A DNA stretch of 64,000 nt, from contig NZ_LR134173.1 in NCBI RefSeq assembly GCF_900635815.1, positions 124,001 through 188,000 of the forward strand, read 5' to 3'. The notes beneath the pieces were generated by a model. That model saw only the letters and a list, made by a program, of their open reading frames with translations. It ran no database searches and was not told where the DNA came from. Position 1 is the stretch's first letter. The number at the start of each line of letters is the position of its first letter. Both the position numbers and the translations under genes were made by a program. This DNA is from Legionella cherrii (GTDB taxonomy: Bacteria > Pseudomonadota > Gammaproteobacteria > Legionellales > Legionellaceae). Of this stretch, positions 56,401 through 62,775 are shown piece after piece.

Positions 56401-58851
56401 ATCATTGAAGAATACCGACCACCAAGAAAACAGCAGAATACCGTAAATGGTCCGTATGTCTTCATACTATCTGCATTAAATGAGGAGCGATTGGCAGCAA
56501 AAATACAGCAAATGCACCACTATTTGTTACAACACTGCCCTACAGAAAATAAAGAATGGCTTCGAGATGCATGCTTTACGCTACAAACCGGACGAGAGCA
56601 TATGACCGCACGATTCGCAGTGCTCGTCACCAGCAAAGACGAGTTGCTTACAGCCTTGGCGAATTATCCTCAGGGTAATGGTTCTAAGTTCTGGATAAAT
56701 CCTAATGCACAAAGTAATCCCCAACCCGCAGCTCATTTAGCCGAATTAATCAGTAACGCCCACTATGAAGAATTAGCTCAACATTGGGTTAACGGAGCAA
56801 AAATAAATTGGGACCAATTATACACACACCAATCACCCAACATTATCTCCTTACCTACCTATCCCTTTACGAAACGACGCTGCTGGATACCCACTAAGGA
56901 AGTGGAAACACAACCCGTAGCATTAGCTCGCGTGCAACCAAGCATCCCTTCTGGAGTCTGCAATAGCGCAGAGATTGACGCCCAAGATTGGCTTTATAGG
57001 ACCCAATGGGAGAAAAATCCTCAAGTCACTCAGACCGGATTGTCAAAAAATGAGGGAAAATGGTTGATTTTTTGTGATCAAGAATCAATTCCTGCATTGA
57101 GGCAGCAGTTTGCAGGCGGTATTTATTGTTTTGCAAGCACCCCAGGTGCAGCAACTCATCAGGATGAATACGCAATTAATGGTTTGCAAAAAGCAGATTA
57201 TGAGCAATTATTTGCTACGATCCATGCATTGCACCAAGAACATTTACAGGGAGTTATTTACGTATGTTCTGCAGTAGCTCCTACTGAAACCTATACTAGA
57301 GGGGATACGACTCAAACATTGTTATACCTGCTCCAAGCCATGATTAAGCATTCTTGGCAGCATCAACTGACGTTTTGTCTTGCCTCACAATCAGCCCAAC
57401 ACGTGAATCCCCATGACTCCGTCAATATATGGCAACATCATCTTTGGTCCATGACCCGAATTTTTGCCGCCGAACAGGCAAAATACCAAGCGTTGCTGCT
57501 TGATTTGGAGAGGGATGCAGGGATGGAACAAAATGCCAAGATCCTGGCTCAAGAATTGTCTCATTACCAAGTGCAACAAAATCACGTTGCCTATCGAGCT
57601 GGGCAACGCTATACCATTCGTTTCATGCCTTATAAGATGCCACAAAATCATGAACAAGCACTCTCTTACACAACTCCTGTTGCTGCATTAATTACTGGCG
57701 GTTTAGGTGCGTTAGGTTATGAAATAGCAGAATCTATCCTAGCCCAAGGGACACGCTTTATCTTGCTTACTGGAACAACCGAATTGTCTGCTCAAACTGC
57801 AGAAAAAAATACCTGGCTCAAGCAACTAGAAGCTCGAGGGGCACAGGTTCGCTACGCGGCTGTCGATGTGGCTGACAAAGAACAAATGCAACAGGTGATT
57901 ATGGATGCTGAAAAAACATGGCAGCAGCCCATTGATGGCGTTTTTCATTTGGCTGGAATCACTACGGATAATGTCACGATTGCGGATATGGATGAAGCCT
58001 TATGGAACAATGTATTACGCGTCAAAATACAAGGCTCATTGGTGTTGCATGAACTCTTTTTGCAAGCCCGATTGTCGTGCTTCGTGTTGTTTTCTTCCAT
58101 TGCAGCAGTGCCTCATTTTGGTATGGCTGGGCTTAGTGCCTATGCCGTAGCCAATGAATTTATGAGTGGCCTTGCTTTATATCGTCGCAGTATGCAATTA
58201 CCTGCATCCAGTATTAACTGGGTCGCCTGGTCGGAAAAAGGAATGAGTCACCGACATAATCATGATGCATTTTTAGATGCTGTAGGCATGGCGTCGCTAA
58301 GTATTAAGAATGGAGTTGCCCTATTTCATACCCTGCTCAGGCTTAATCTTGCTGAAATTACGGTGTGTCACATTCAATGGAAGAAATTCTTACACGTGAA
58401 TCCCACAGCCAAACAACTGGATTTCTTTAACTATTTTGTTGCTGAGTATGCTGCAAACCCATCCATAGCGGTCGTTTCTACTTTAAACCCCGAGGAAATT
58501 ACGGCATTAGTTCTGAATCTCTTTGCTAGCGTATTGGGATTGGACGTGGCTGAAATTGATCGGGAAACCCCTTTCCAGCAATACGGGATGGACTCCATTA
58601 CCGGCATCGATTATACCGAGGCACTGGGTAAACATTTTCCCGATGTGGTCGCACCGATGGATTTATACCGCTACCCCACCCTAAATCAATTGACGAATTA
58701 CATCATGCAACGAGTGCAAGTGAACTCCGAGTCCAATCCTGCTCCACTTTTTAGCGCTGCAGGAACCATTGATTTGGATCACTTAAACGCTGCACAACTC
58801 AATGAACTACTGGAATTGGAATTAAAAGAGCTAGAGCTGGCCTATGAATGA
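44428..58851 (+). CDS. Trans-AT polyketide synthase with FAAL loading module, four KS modules
   Basis: 4807 residues from ATG 44428 (GGAAG 6 nt upstream, and the N-terminus then aligns with other FAALs). Upstream ATGs at 44356, 44383 and 44386 are possible. Domain order: FAAL 1-540 ('LQYTSGSTSTPKAAIITHGN'); ACP1 (Ser596). Module 1: KS (Cys814), DH about 1235-1500 (His1261, Pro1270, but Lys in place of Gly in HxxxGxxxxP; Asp1426), KR (GGMGGLG 1710-1716, Tyr1851), ACP2 (Ser2000). Module 2: KS (DTMCSSS, Cys2274), ACP3 (Ser2754). Module 3: KS (Cys2993), ACP4 (Ser3492). Module 4: KS (Cys3741), KR about 4170-4690 (GGLGALG from 4424, Tyr4572), ACP5 (Ser4723). Every KS keeps both His motifs (HGTG, IGH). 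No AT domain follows any KS: each is followed by a linker of about 150-200 residues ending in an LPxYPF-type motif. The C-terminus 'LNELLELELKELELAYE' looks like a docking helix for the next protein. It should activate a fatty acid, extend it four times with extender units supplied by an AT elsewhere, and pass it on. Confidence 0.93.
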   Translation: MQNIINRVQKRAQKHPQSEAVLYLEDGKHPTASLTFGALDHQARMIAAHLQTQQMKGNRVVLLYPTGIEFIVSLIGCWYAGVIAVPVPCPKIDEFAKYEDFLNSIADDADIAAVLSLDQFRSSIKTTLKKKVPVFATDRLKNKPANDYQALHITEDTIAYLQYTSGSTSTPKAAIITHGNLQHSLQETLKVWHYTKKSITLTWAPHTHVYGLVCGILVPLYHGTLAIIMPPSAFINKPLTWLSAISTYRVTHSGCPNFGYDICVRDIQDEELASLNLKHWNVAINGGDMVQYQTLTRFAAKFKVCGFELKQFCSAYGMSELSGAIAVTSFGCEPRSLPLQEHAQRQLVSSGKLLPGLQAIVVHPQTKQPVAHGETGEIWLSGKSLAEGYWRRPEETQEVFHATVSGGDLPYFKTGDLGFIFDDEIYLTGRLKEVIVVYGKKYYPLDLEATVANALTPFQIKLPQVVFSTEIKGKEKIIVVQELSEETDKSLYPEIKNTIRHAITKHHGLDVHEVLLSPKGAIPKTGSGKLQRKKAELLFNEQSIAVLIQNEPIKAITKQNEAHSKNLFITLIAKVLNKEAQEIDLHAPLSHYSFDSINIIQLTSVLNETYQLAISPAALYEYATLAEFYTELLEAKTVLADPEEEQQPSTRDLSQKDIAIIGMSGIFPQAPDVDTFWDNLCQGKDCISEVPLSRWNWHDLTVRWGGFIEQVDQFDAAFFNISAHEAELIDPQQRLFLQIAWKTIEDAGYTPSSLAVLKTGLFVGVFNHDYAELLQKNEVMDAYLTTGTMHSMIANRISYILNLRGPSEAIDTACSSSLVAIHQAVHAILQGDCELAIAGGVNTLITPTSFIAAQQAGMLSDDGRCKTFDKNANGYVRGEGAGAILLKKLSQALQDGDHIYGVIKGTAVNHGGHVNTLTAPNPNAQAEVIISACQRAQVPIDSIQYIETHGTGTPLGDPIEINGLKKAFQYLALEQNIDSLPQHYCGLGAVKTHIGHLESAAGIAGIIKTLLAMQHEKLPANLHLNELNPYIELENSPFYLVDRPTQWSKVPGKTRRAGVSSFGFGGANAHIILEEPPERTPVSPPKHPVHLICLSAMTLNGLQQRIIDLLNWLENPKNLPTLPALSYTLNAGRQHFSKRFCVMVKTIAELKKQLRSILSSQDIQAHLLDYELSNTNHQPADLTQLCHDYLKGKSIDWRALYGEYQEKISLPSYPFAKESHWVDIKNNAHHPHTLIDENISTFSSSAFSKRFTGNEFYLRDHLINKESVLPGAVCLEMVRIAANMAAKNQQVTTLSQIIWERPIKNPDLATPLHVVLFPETDTVSFSITDQDEAVSYVRGMIHYTDNSSDAPPYSIELHELKSTLPYTQDPKVIYNYFNHAGITYGPSFQVIQSIHFDEHHLLAEIALPANLATQHHELVLHPCLLDGILQTTQVLLKNHEVLYLPFSIEQVDIYKPLPNRCYVHANQISTADRQHMPTFNIQVTDAEGALLLVITGFSLYPVHEPAATVAYYTPQWIPQPAQGATRKHPDSILILGHNEQSVLAIRAQFTDRTVSYQLLKEPSHLNINIDVLSECIIIDLEELHSESLSTTEIQEKIEQTYYLVHAVVNQISKLKPKQPIQLVGIVKNPSIFSRALDGFAKCLHQEQSNISCRLIELHDLSLLTNELTQNEIYVRYEKQNQRYIRDYVPLPSLKETPPKLKKSGVYLITGGMGGLGYLFATYLAKHYQAKMVLTGRSPLSELHQKRIAELEQNGASVAYISADVSSYEEVHTLIQIIKERFGAINGIIHAAGLTQDGLIVNKTLPEIEKVVAPKIFGACNLHTATCTEPLDFFILFSSAAAVFGNLGQSDYAYANCFLDEFAYTREQQRAQGHCNGHTLSINWPLWEEGGLQIAPEYQRELEHALGVLSLSTEQGLSAFVHALQHSGANFIVLPGYQQKLRHALQKNSMVRQSITSSKGVMPNLREQAEAFLKNILAETLKCSPERIDGDTPFEQYGIDSLMIIQLNQRLAKEFTALPKTLFFECQTMADLTEYFMEHYPHELIQHLSHAPLFSPYGEGIAPDQAPISTQKWSEMTESPHSTTAPQSLMTAPRRLNSRKNISKSQDIAIIGISGRYPGAQDLTEFWHNLYAGKDCITEIPQDRWALADYFDANPDRPGKMYSKWGGFLKDVDQFDPLFFNISPREAALMDPQERLFLETAWKTIEDAGYAREALVRKKIGVYVGVMYGQYQLFAHDSSSSGQFVPTNSVFASIANRVSYFFDFHGPSIALDTMCSSSLTAIHLACQSIHEDECEMALAGGVNLSLHPNKYLLLSHGKFLASDGHCRSFGEGGDGYVPGEAVGAVLLKPLDKALEDGDLIYAVIKGSHLNHGGKTNGYTVPNPNVQAELLAETYRQAKVDPAHVSYIEAHGTGTSLGDPIEIAGLNKVFGQSMQHQCALGSVKSNIGHCESAAGIAAVTKVVLQLQHRTLVPSLFSTNLNANIDWSLTPFRVQQTVSEWKQPIPTMPRIAGISSFGAGGSNAHLILSEAPEVFSSSTRNKSHYLLTLSAKTEFALNQRLDDLLAWLEQNPSAQLEQVSYTLNAGRSHFEYRCAMVASSLDEVISLIQQFKAGQNPTHLLIQQHAGNTFENRLINTTLLPLVMQQLSQAAQYQEALLALAKFYVEGQNLDWQQIHTGESRKKLSLPTYPFAKERYWYSDEEQHTSAQEKPINGTFTPNGLSDKVNSFLIREVTQILKLTQHRIAIEKNLGDYGMDSVHFIELAKKITEHYAIEFTPAVFFTHSSISSISQYLINQFPEAVAPTHHEVTQLRVNTHPVKSRRIVTDEADSIAIIGMQGIFPQADDLSSFWQHLVDGHDLVTEIPAERWDWRDHYGIEANQSNSKWGAFINNFDQFDAGFFNISAREANLMDPQQRLFLEIAWKVIEDAGYDPFALSSQNIGVFAGVEFSEYQTLIAKQQKEHHGFIATGNSHSMIANRVSYFFNFQGPSESIDTACSSALVAIHRAVQAIRHGECDMAIAGGVSLILSPDTLVVTSQLGALSADGRCKTFDKAANGYVKGEGVAGLLLKPLKQAQQDGDHIYGVIKASAVNHGGKAQSLTAPNAAAQSELLIRAYTQANFNPDTVTYIETHGTGTALGDPVEIEGLKRAFTTLLTSEIKPNSIALGSVKTNIGHLEPASGIAGVIKLIMAMTHETLPGILHLNELNPYINLANTPFYIAKETQTWRRIKNKTGDDIPLRAGVSSFGFGGTNAHIVLEEGRPHQTIVELHPTKPYYLIALSAKHQESLQQKIEDLYQWLEQNKETVFLPSLSYTLNAGRAHFVYRCALVVDSIDALLHALTLLIQHETPEYCMLNEGQTLTIQGPVFDEVYRAAIKALHHPDNAEQYRHKLFILADLYTKHYVIDWQQVYFGEKISRLGTLPPYPFIKQRYWYDQELNATPTPAIVTPVVKQAIPAEMDLSSQVLTYLQHVFAEKLRTVPECIQVDETYEVYGVDSIIGLEITNRLEKDFGTLPKTLLYERNRLNDLAKFFIKNHKEKLSGLVSALHAVPTAIPEEIETAHPITITRECPSQSSRDIAIIGLNGTFPMANSMDEFWHNLSTGRDCVGEVPAERWNYKEYPVVIGGEEHYFPHGGFIPDVDKFDPLFFNISPRDAGLMDPQERLFMQSVWSTLEDAGYTRDKLKRKANNSVGVFAGVTYNFYPLFIAEEWQKGNRVPLDIQSFSVANRISYFLDVNGPSFVVDTACSSSLAAIHLACESLLRGDCRMAIAGGVNLSLHPSKYHFLGSFNFMSEQGRCASFAEGGTGYVPAEGVGSVLLKPLADAIADKDMIYGIIKGSSMNHGGKTSGYTVPNPNAQATVILQALKKAQVDARTVSYIEAHGTGTALGDPIEIRGLQDAFEHFTEDKQFCAIGSVKSNIGHLESAAGISQLAKVLLQMRHQKLVPTLHSAQLNPFIDFQNSPFYVQQELSDWQPDHNLPRRAGVSSFGAGGANIHMIIEEYRPPRKQQNTVNGPYVFILSALNEERLAAKIQQMHHYLLQHCPTENKEWLRDACFTLQTGREHMTARFAVLVTSKDELLTALANYPQGNGSKFWINPNAQSNPQPAAHLAELISNAHYEELAQHWVNGAKINWDQLYTHQSPNIISLPTYPFTKRRCWIPTKEVETQPVALARVQPSIPSGVCNSAEIDAQDWLYRTQWEKNPQVTQTGLSKNEGKWLIFCDQESIPALRQQFAGGIYCFASTPGAATHQDEYAINGLQKADYEQLFATIHALHQEHLQGVIYVCSAVAPTETYTRGDTTQTLLYLLQAMIKHSWQHQLTFCLASQSAQHVNPHDSVNIWQHHLWSMTRIFAAEQAKYQALLLDLERDAGMEQNAKILAQELSHYQVQQNHVAYRAGQRYTIRFMPYKMPQNHEQALSYTTPVAALITGGLGALGYEIAESILAQGTRFILLTGTTELSAQTAEKNTWLKQLEARGAQVRYAAVDVADKEQMQQVIMDAEKTWQQPIDGVFHLAGITTDNVTIADMDEALWNNVLRVKIQGSLVLHELFLQARLSCFVLFSSIAAVPHFGMAGLSAYAVANEFMSGLALYRRSMQLPASSINWVAWSEKGMSHRHNHDAFLDAVGMASLSIKNGVALFHTLLRLNLAEITVCHIQWKKFLHVNPTAKQLDFFNYFVAEYAANPSIAVVSTLNPEEITALVLNLFASVLGLDVAEIDRETPFQQYGMDSITGIDYTEALGKHFPDVVAPMDLYRYPTLNQLTNYIMQRVQVNSESNPAPLFSAAGTIDLDHLNAAQLNELLELELKELELAYE

Positions 58852-61800
58852 TACCACTACTTTAAAAAAATCATTGTTAATGATTCAAAAGCTAAAAAAG
58901 CTTTTGCAGGAACAAAATGAAAAATCATTAGATCCCGTTGCAATTATAGGGATGAGCTGTCGTTTACCCGCAGCAAATACCCCTCAAGAATTTTGGGAAT
59001 TATTATGCCAAGGTAAAAATGTCATTTCCCCAATCCCTAATGAACGTTGGGAGCTGCTAAAAGGAACTCGAGAACCTGAACAACGTGATGCCAATTTACC
59101 TTATTGGGGTGGTTACTTACAGCAGATTGAGGCGTTTGATGCATATTTTTTTGGCATTAGCCCCCGCGAAGCAATGCGCATGGACCCCCAACAACGTATT
59201 TTAATGGAGGTCGCTTATGAATCCCTTGAAGACGCTGGTTTAACTGTTGAAACCTTAGCTGGCTCCAATATGGGGGTTTTTTCCAGCTTATACGCAAGCC
59301 AGTTCAGTCATCTACAAAAGCTGGACTCAGATATGGATGCTTTGTTTATTCCTACTGGAAGTGCCATTAGTATGGCAGCCAATCGCTTATCGTATTTATT
59401 CGATTTGCGGGGGCCTAGCCTGGTATTAGATACTGCGTGCTCTTCTTCACTGATTGCTATTCAATTAGCATGCCTCAACTTACACGCAAAATTATGTGAT
59501 ACCGCCCTAGTCAGTGCAGTGAATATCAATTTATTACCCTCCATTCACTCGGTTTTAGCCAAAGCAACAATGCTCTCGCCTACTGGACAGTGCCATACTT
59601 TTGATGCAAAAGCAGATGGTTATGTGCAAGGAGAAGGAGCAGGATCCATTGTGCTCAAACCACTTTCTAAAGCATTAAAGGATAAAGACAAAATCTATGC
59701 CGTGATCACCGGGGGGGCAATAAACCAAGATGGCAAAACAAATGGTTTAACCGCTCCCAACGGTTTGCAACAAGAACAATTATTGCGTTCCGCATATCAA
59801 GCCGCCAAAACAGACCCTGCGCACATTGCCTATATCGAATGCCATGGAACAGGAACCTTTTTAGGCGATCCTATTGAAGTGCAGGCTTTGGGCGAAGTGA
59901 TTGGCAAAAATCGTGATCCTGAAAAACCCTGCTGGATTAGCTCAGTCAAAACCAACGTAGGCCATCTGGAGCCTGCAGCAGGTGTTATCAGTGTGATTAA
60001 GGTGGCTTTAGCTTTAAAAAAAGGGTTGCTTCCCCCCCACCTTAATTTTGCAGAGGCAAACCCGCATATCCCTTTTGATCGTTATTCTTTGCGTATCCCG
60101 CATCAAACAGAACCATTACCTCGCTATGGTGATAAGTGCATTGCGGGAGTGAGTGGCTTTGGTTTTGGTGGCGCCAATGCCCATCTTGTACTCCAAGAAC
60201 ATTCTGTAAATGAGCAACCTGAATGCACGCAGGCCCTCACTCGTGATAAAGAATTATTTACCATTTCGGCAAAAGAACCCGCTGCATTATCTGCTTTGAT
60301 TGAGCTTTGGTGTGATTTTTTAAAAAACAATCCAGAAACGAACCTGGCGCAACTCTGCTATAACCTCCATATCAAACGCTCTCATTACGTACATCGTCTC
60401 GCCATAATCAGCACTTCAATTGCGGATCTTCATCAAAAATTGGAAATTTTGCGTGCCGATCCTCACACGAAAAATAAACAGATATTTATCAATCATGAAC
60501 TAAAAAAAACCAACAGCCCGCTGCAAATTGCCGAGTTTACAACTATAGACTTAGCGCTTTTAGCCAAAAACTATGTAAACCATGCGCAGGTTGATTGGAA
60601 AAAATTTGAAGCAGAACGAACTTATATGCCTTTGGATATGCCTTTTTACCCATGGCAGCGCAAAACTCATTGGCCAACTTTCGAGCAAACATCAACCAGC
60701 GAACATGGCAGTACCAGCCATCCAATGCGGGGAAAAGTCCTTTCTTCGCCCTTATCCGCAAGACAATTTGAGTTTGTCTTTGATACCAAAACAATGCCCG
60801 AGATTCAGGATACTTTTTATGTTTTGCATGCAGGCTATTATCTGGAAATGTTAGCGTATGCCTCCGCGCAACTCCAAACAACAGGATCCTTTAGCATACA
60901 TCAACTTAATTATTTATCCCCTATATTAGTTCTGGATGGAAAAACAGTCTTGGTCCACTTAATCATCGAAAAGGATGAAAAAAATGCATTATCTTTTCGT
61001 TTTTTCAGCAGTGAAGGCAAAGAACATTGGATAGAACATGCAACTGGAACTTTAGCTCTGCATGCTCCCTCTCGCAACGAATTCGAAAAAGCCAAGCTCG
61101 AGCTAATGCAAGGACTTCCTGCCTCAGGAACTATGGAAACTTTTTACAACCGCATCACAGGGATGGGGATGCCCGCCGGTGATACCATTCGTTGGGCCCA
61201 TCAATATTGGGCAAATAGCAATGAATTGTTTTGTGAATTACGCGAACCTAAAGCTGCAGAGCGGGGAAAACAATTTGTAACCCAAATGCATCCAGGAATC
61301 ATCGATGCCTGCATTCAAACACTCTTTTTATTATTACCAGAACAATTGTCTAAACCCTATATTGCATCACATATGGGCACTATAGAATTGTATGGCTCAG
61401 CAGAAGACCAACGATACATTTACACTGTATTAAAAGAACTCCATCCAGAAGGGAAGCATATCATTGCGGACTGGTACTTGTTGGATAAAAACTATTGTGT
61501 GATTGCTCAATGCCATGATCTACGCATGACCCTACTCAACGATACCCTACAAATTAATCAAATTATGGAGATTCAGTCTCAATTCCAACTCGATTTATCT
61601 TTGCCTTATGAAACATGTAAACATCAATTGATTCATTACTTGACTGAACAATTCGCGATAATTTTTTCGATGCCACAACATGACATTAGCCCGTTCCAAT
61701 CCTTGCATGAATTAGGGATGGATTCGCTAATGGCCTTAGCGGTAATCCGAATCATAGAAACCAATTTGAACGTTACTTATTCTGTACCACTGATGATGCA

Positions 61801-62725
61801 AGGGCCATCCATTAATGAGATTGCTGAGTATGTGTTATCAAGCCAATGGCTAGGTGCGACACTAGAGCCTACGCCACAAAACCGTTCAGAAAATCTGTGG
61901 ATTACCAATCGAAAAATACAAGAAAATGCTCAAGTTCGCTTGTTTTGTTTTCCCTATGGCGGTGGTGGCGCCTCCATTTATCGTGAATGGCAGCAGGAGT
62001 TCCCCGATTTTATTGAAGTATGCCCGGTACAGTTGCCAGGTAGAGAAAATCGGATGGAAGAGCAACCCCTGGATAATCTGGATAACCTGATTTCTTTGTT
62101 GGCCCATCAACTGAATCCCCAATTTGATTTACCGTTTGCCTTTTTCGGCCATAGTTTTGGTTCACTGATTGGATTTGAGCTCACTCGGTATTTGCGTCGT
62201 CATCATCTCGCCACCCCGGTCCATCTTTTTGCATCAGCGTATCCTGATCCCCGGGTCCCATCCAAAAGTTTGAATAACCTGCTGGCAAAACTACAACACT
62301 TGAATATCAATTTATTTGCGTTAGATTCAGAACGAATAGGTGAATTAGACGAACAACAATTAACGACTTTATCCAGCGTGTTTCAAGAAAATGGTATTGT
62401 TGATTACAGTGATGAGCGAATGAACAAAAGCATTATTAAAGTATTATTACCCATTTTTATCGGTGATATGAACATGGTAAAAAGTTATGCTTATCGCGAT
62501 GAATTACCTTTAAAATTGGATTCCACTATATTTTTAGGGACACACGATGCCTGGGTCGCTCCCGAAGATCATTTTGGATGGAGCAATCACTTCTTGAAAC
62601 CCTGTGAATTTCAACAATTTGATAGCGGGCATCTGTTTATAAGAGAAAAAGAAATAAGATCGAAAGTCATTCAAAAAATTACCGAAAAGCTCTCGTGTTT
62701 TAATACGGCAGAATGTGAGATCTAA
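58844..62725 (+). CDS. Terminal trans-AT PKS module: KS - degenerate DH - ACP - thioesterase
   Basis: 1293 residues, overlapping the previous gene by 8 nt, so translation is coupled. The first 28 residues form a Lys/Leu-rich helix ('LLMIQKLKKLLQEQNEK'), the likely partner of the upstream docking tail. KS at about 30-450 has DTACSSSL (Cys199), ECHGTG and TNVGHLE. No AT follows. A dehydratase-like fold at about 635-890 keeps 'HPGIIDACIQ' but lacks the catalytic His and the PG ('YVLHAGYYLEML' instead). ACP Ser961 is in 'LGMDSLMAL'. The thioesterase (about 1040-1285) has GHSFG (Ser1104), Asp1235 and His1263, and the 'LFCFPYGGGGASIYREW' start typical of type II-like thioesterases. It should perform the last elongation and hydrolyse or cyclise the chain. 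Confidence 0.92.
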   Translation: MNDTTTLKKSLLMIQKLKKLLQEQNEKSLDPVAIIGMSCRLPAANTPQEFWELLCQGKNVISPIPNERWELLKGTREPEQRDANLPYWGGYLQQIEAFDAYFFGISPREAMRMDPQQRILMEVAYESLEDAGLTVETLAGSNMGVFSSLYASQFSHLQKLDSDMDALFIPTGSAISMAANRLSYLFDLRGPSLVLDTACSSSLIAIQLACLNLHAKLCDTALVSAVNINLLPSIHSVLAKATMLSPTGQCHTFDAKADGYVQGEGAGSIVLKPLSKALKDKDKIYAVITGGAINQDGKTNGLTAPNGLQQEQLLRSAYQAAKTDPAHIAYIECHGTGTFLGDPIEVQALGEVIGKNRDPEKPCWISSVKTNVGHLEPAAGVISVIKVALALKKGLLPPHLNFAEANPHIPFDRYSLRIPHQTEPLPRYGDKCIAGVSGFGFGGANAHLVLQEHSVNEQPECTQALTRDKELFTISAKEPAALSALIELWCDFLKNNPETNLAQLCYNLHIKRSHYVHRLAIISTSIADLHQKLEILRADPHTKNKQIFINHELKKTNSPLQIAEFTTIDLALLAKNYVNHAQVDWKKFEAERTYMPLDMPFYPWQRKTHWPTFEQTSTSEHGSTSHPMRGKVLSSPLSARQFEFVFDTKTMPEIQDTFYVLHAGYYLEMLAYASAQLQTTGSFSIHQLNYLSPILVLDGKTVLVHLIIEKDEKNALSFRFFSSEGKEHWIEHATGTLALHAPSRNEFEKAKLELMQGLPASGTMETFYNRITGMGMPAGDTIRWAHQYWANSNELFCELREPKAAERGKQFVTQMHPGIIDACIQTLFLLLPEQLSKPYIASHMGTIELYGSAEDQRYIYTVLKELHPEGKHIIADWYLLDKNYCVIAQCHDLRMTLLNDTLQINQIMEIQSQFQLDLSLPYETCKHQLIHYLTEQFAIIFSMPQHDISPFQSLHELGMDSLMALAVIRIIETNLNVTYSVPLMMQGPSINEIAEYVLSSQWLGATLEPTPQNRSENLWITNRKIQENAQVRLFCFPYGGGGASIYREWQQEFPDFIEVCPVQLPGRENRMEEQPLDNLDNLISLLAHQLNPQFDLPFAFFGHSFGSLIGFELTRYLRRHHLATPVHLFASAYPDPRVPSKSLNNLLAKLQHLNINLFALDSERIGELDEQQLTTLSSVFQENGIVDYSDERMNKSIIKVLLPIFIGDMNMVKSYAYRDELPLKLDSTIFLGTHDAWVAPEDHFGWSNHFLKPCEFQQFDSGHLFIREKEIRSKVIQKITEKLSCFNTAECEI

Positions 62726-62741
62726 TGGCCTGAGTTGCTTT

Positions 62742-62775
62742 GTAACCCGGATTAGCGCCGCGTCATCTGGGTAAA
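62742..62775. terminator. Palindromic repeat between convergent PKS genes
   Basis: ACCCGGAT (62745-62752) pairs with ATCTGGGT (62765-62772) with one G-T pair, flanked by GTAA and TTAC. It directly adjoins the stop of the leftward KS gene and follows the thioesterase gene by 17 nt. It resembles the dispersed GTAACCCGGAT-type repeats elsewhere and could terminate both genes. Confidence 0.45.

Noticed and set aside
62147..62161. GHSFG motif read as an acyltransferase GHSxG site
   Set aside because: It lies in the last 250 residues after the ACP, with Asp1235 and His1263 and the FCFPYGGGG start of thioesterases. There is no AT fold context.
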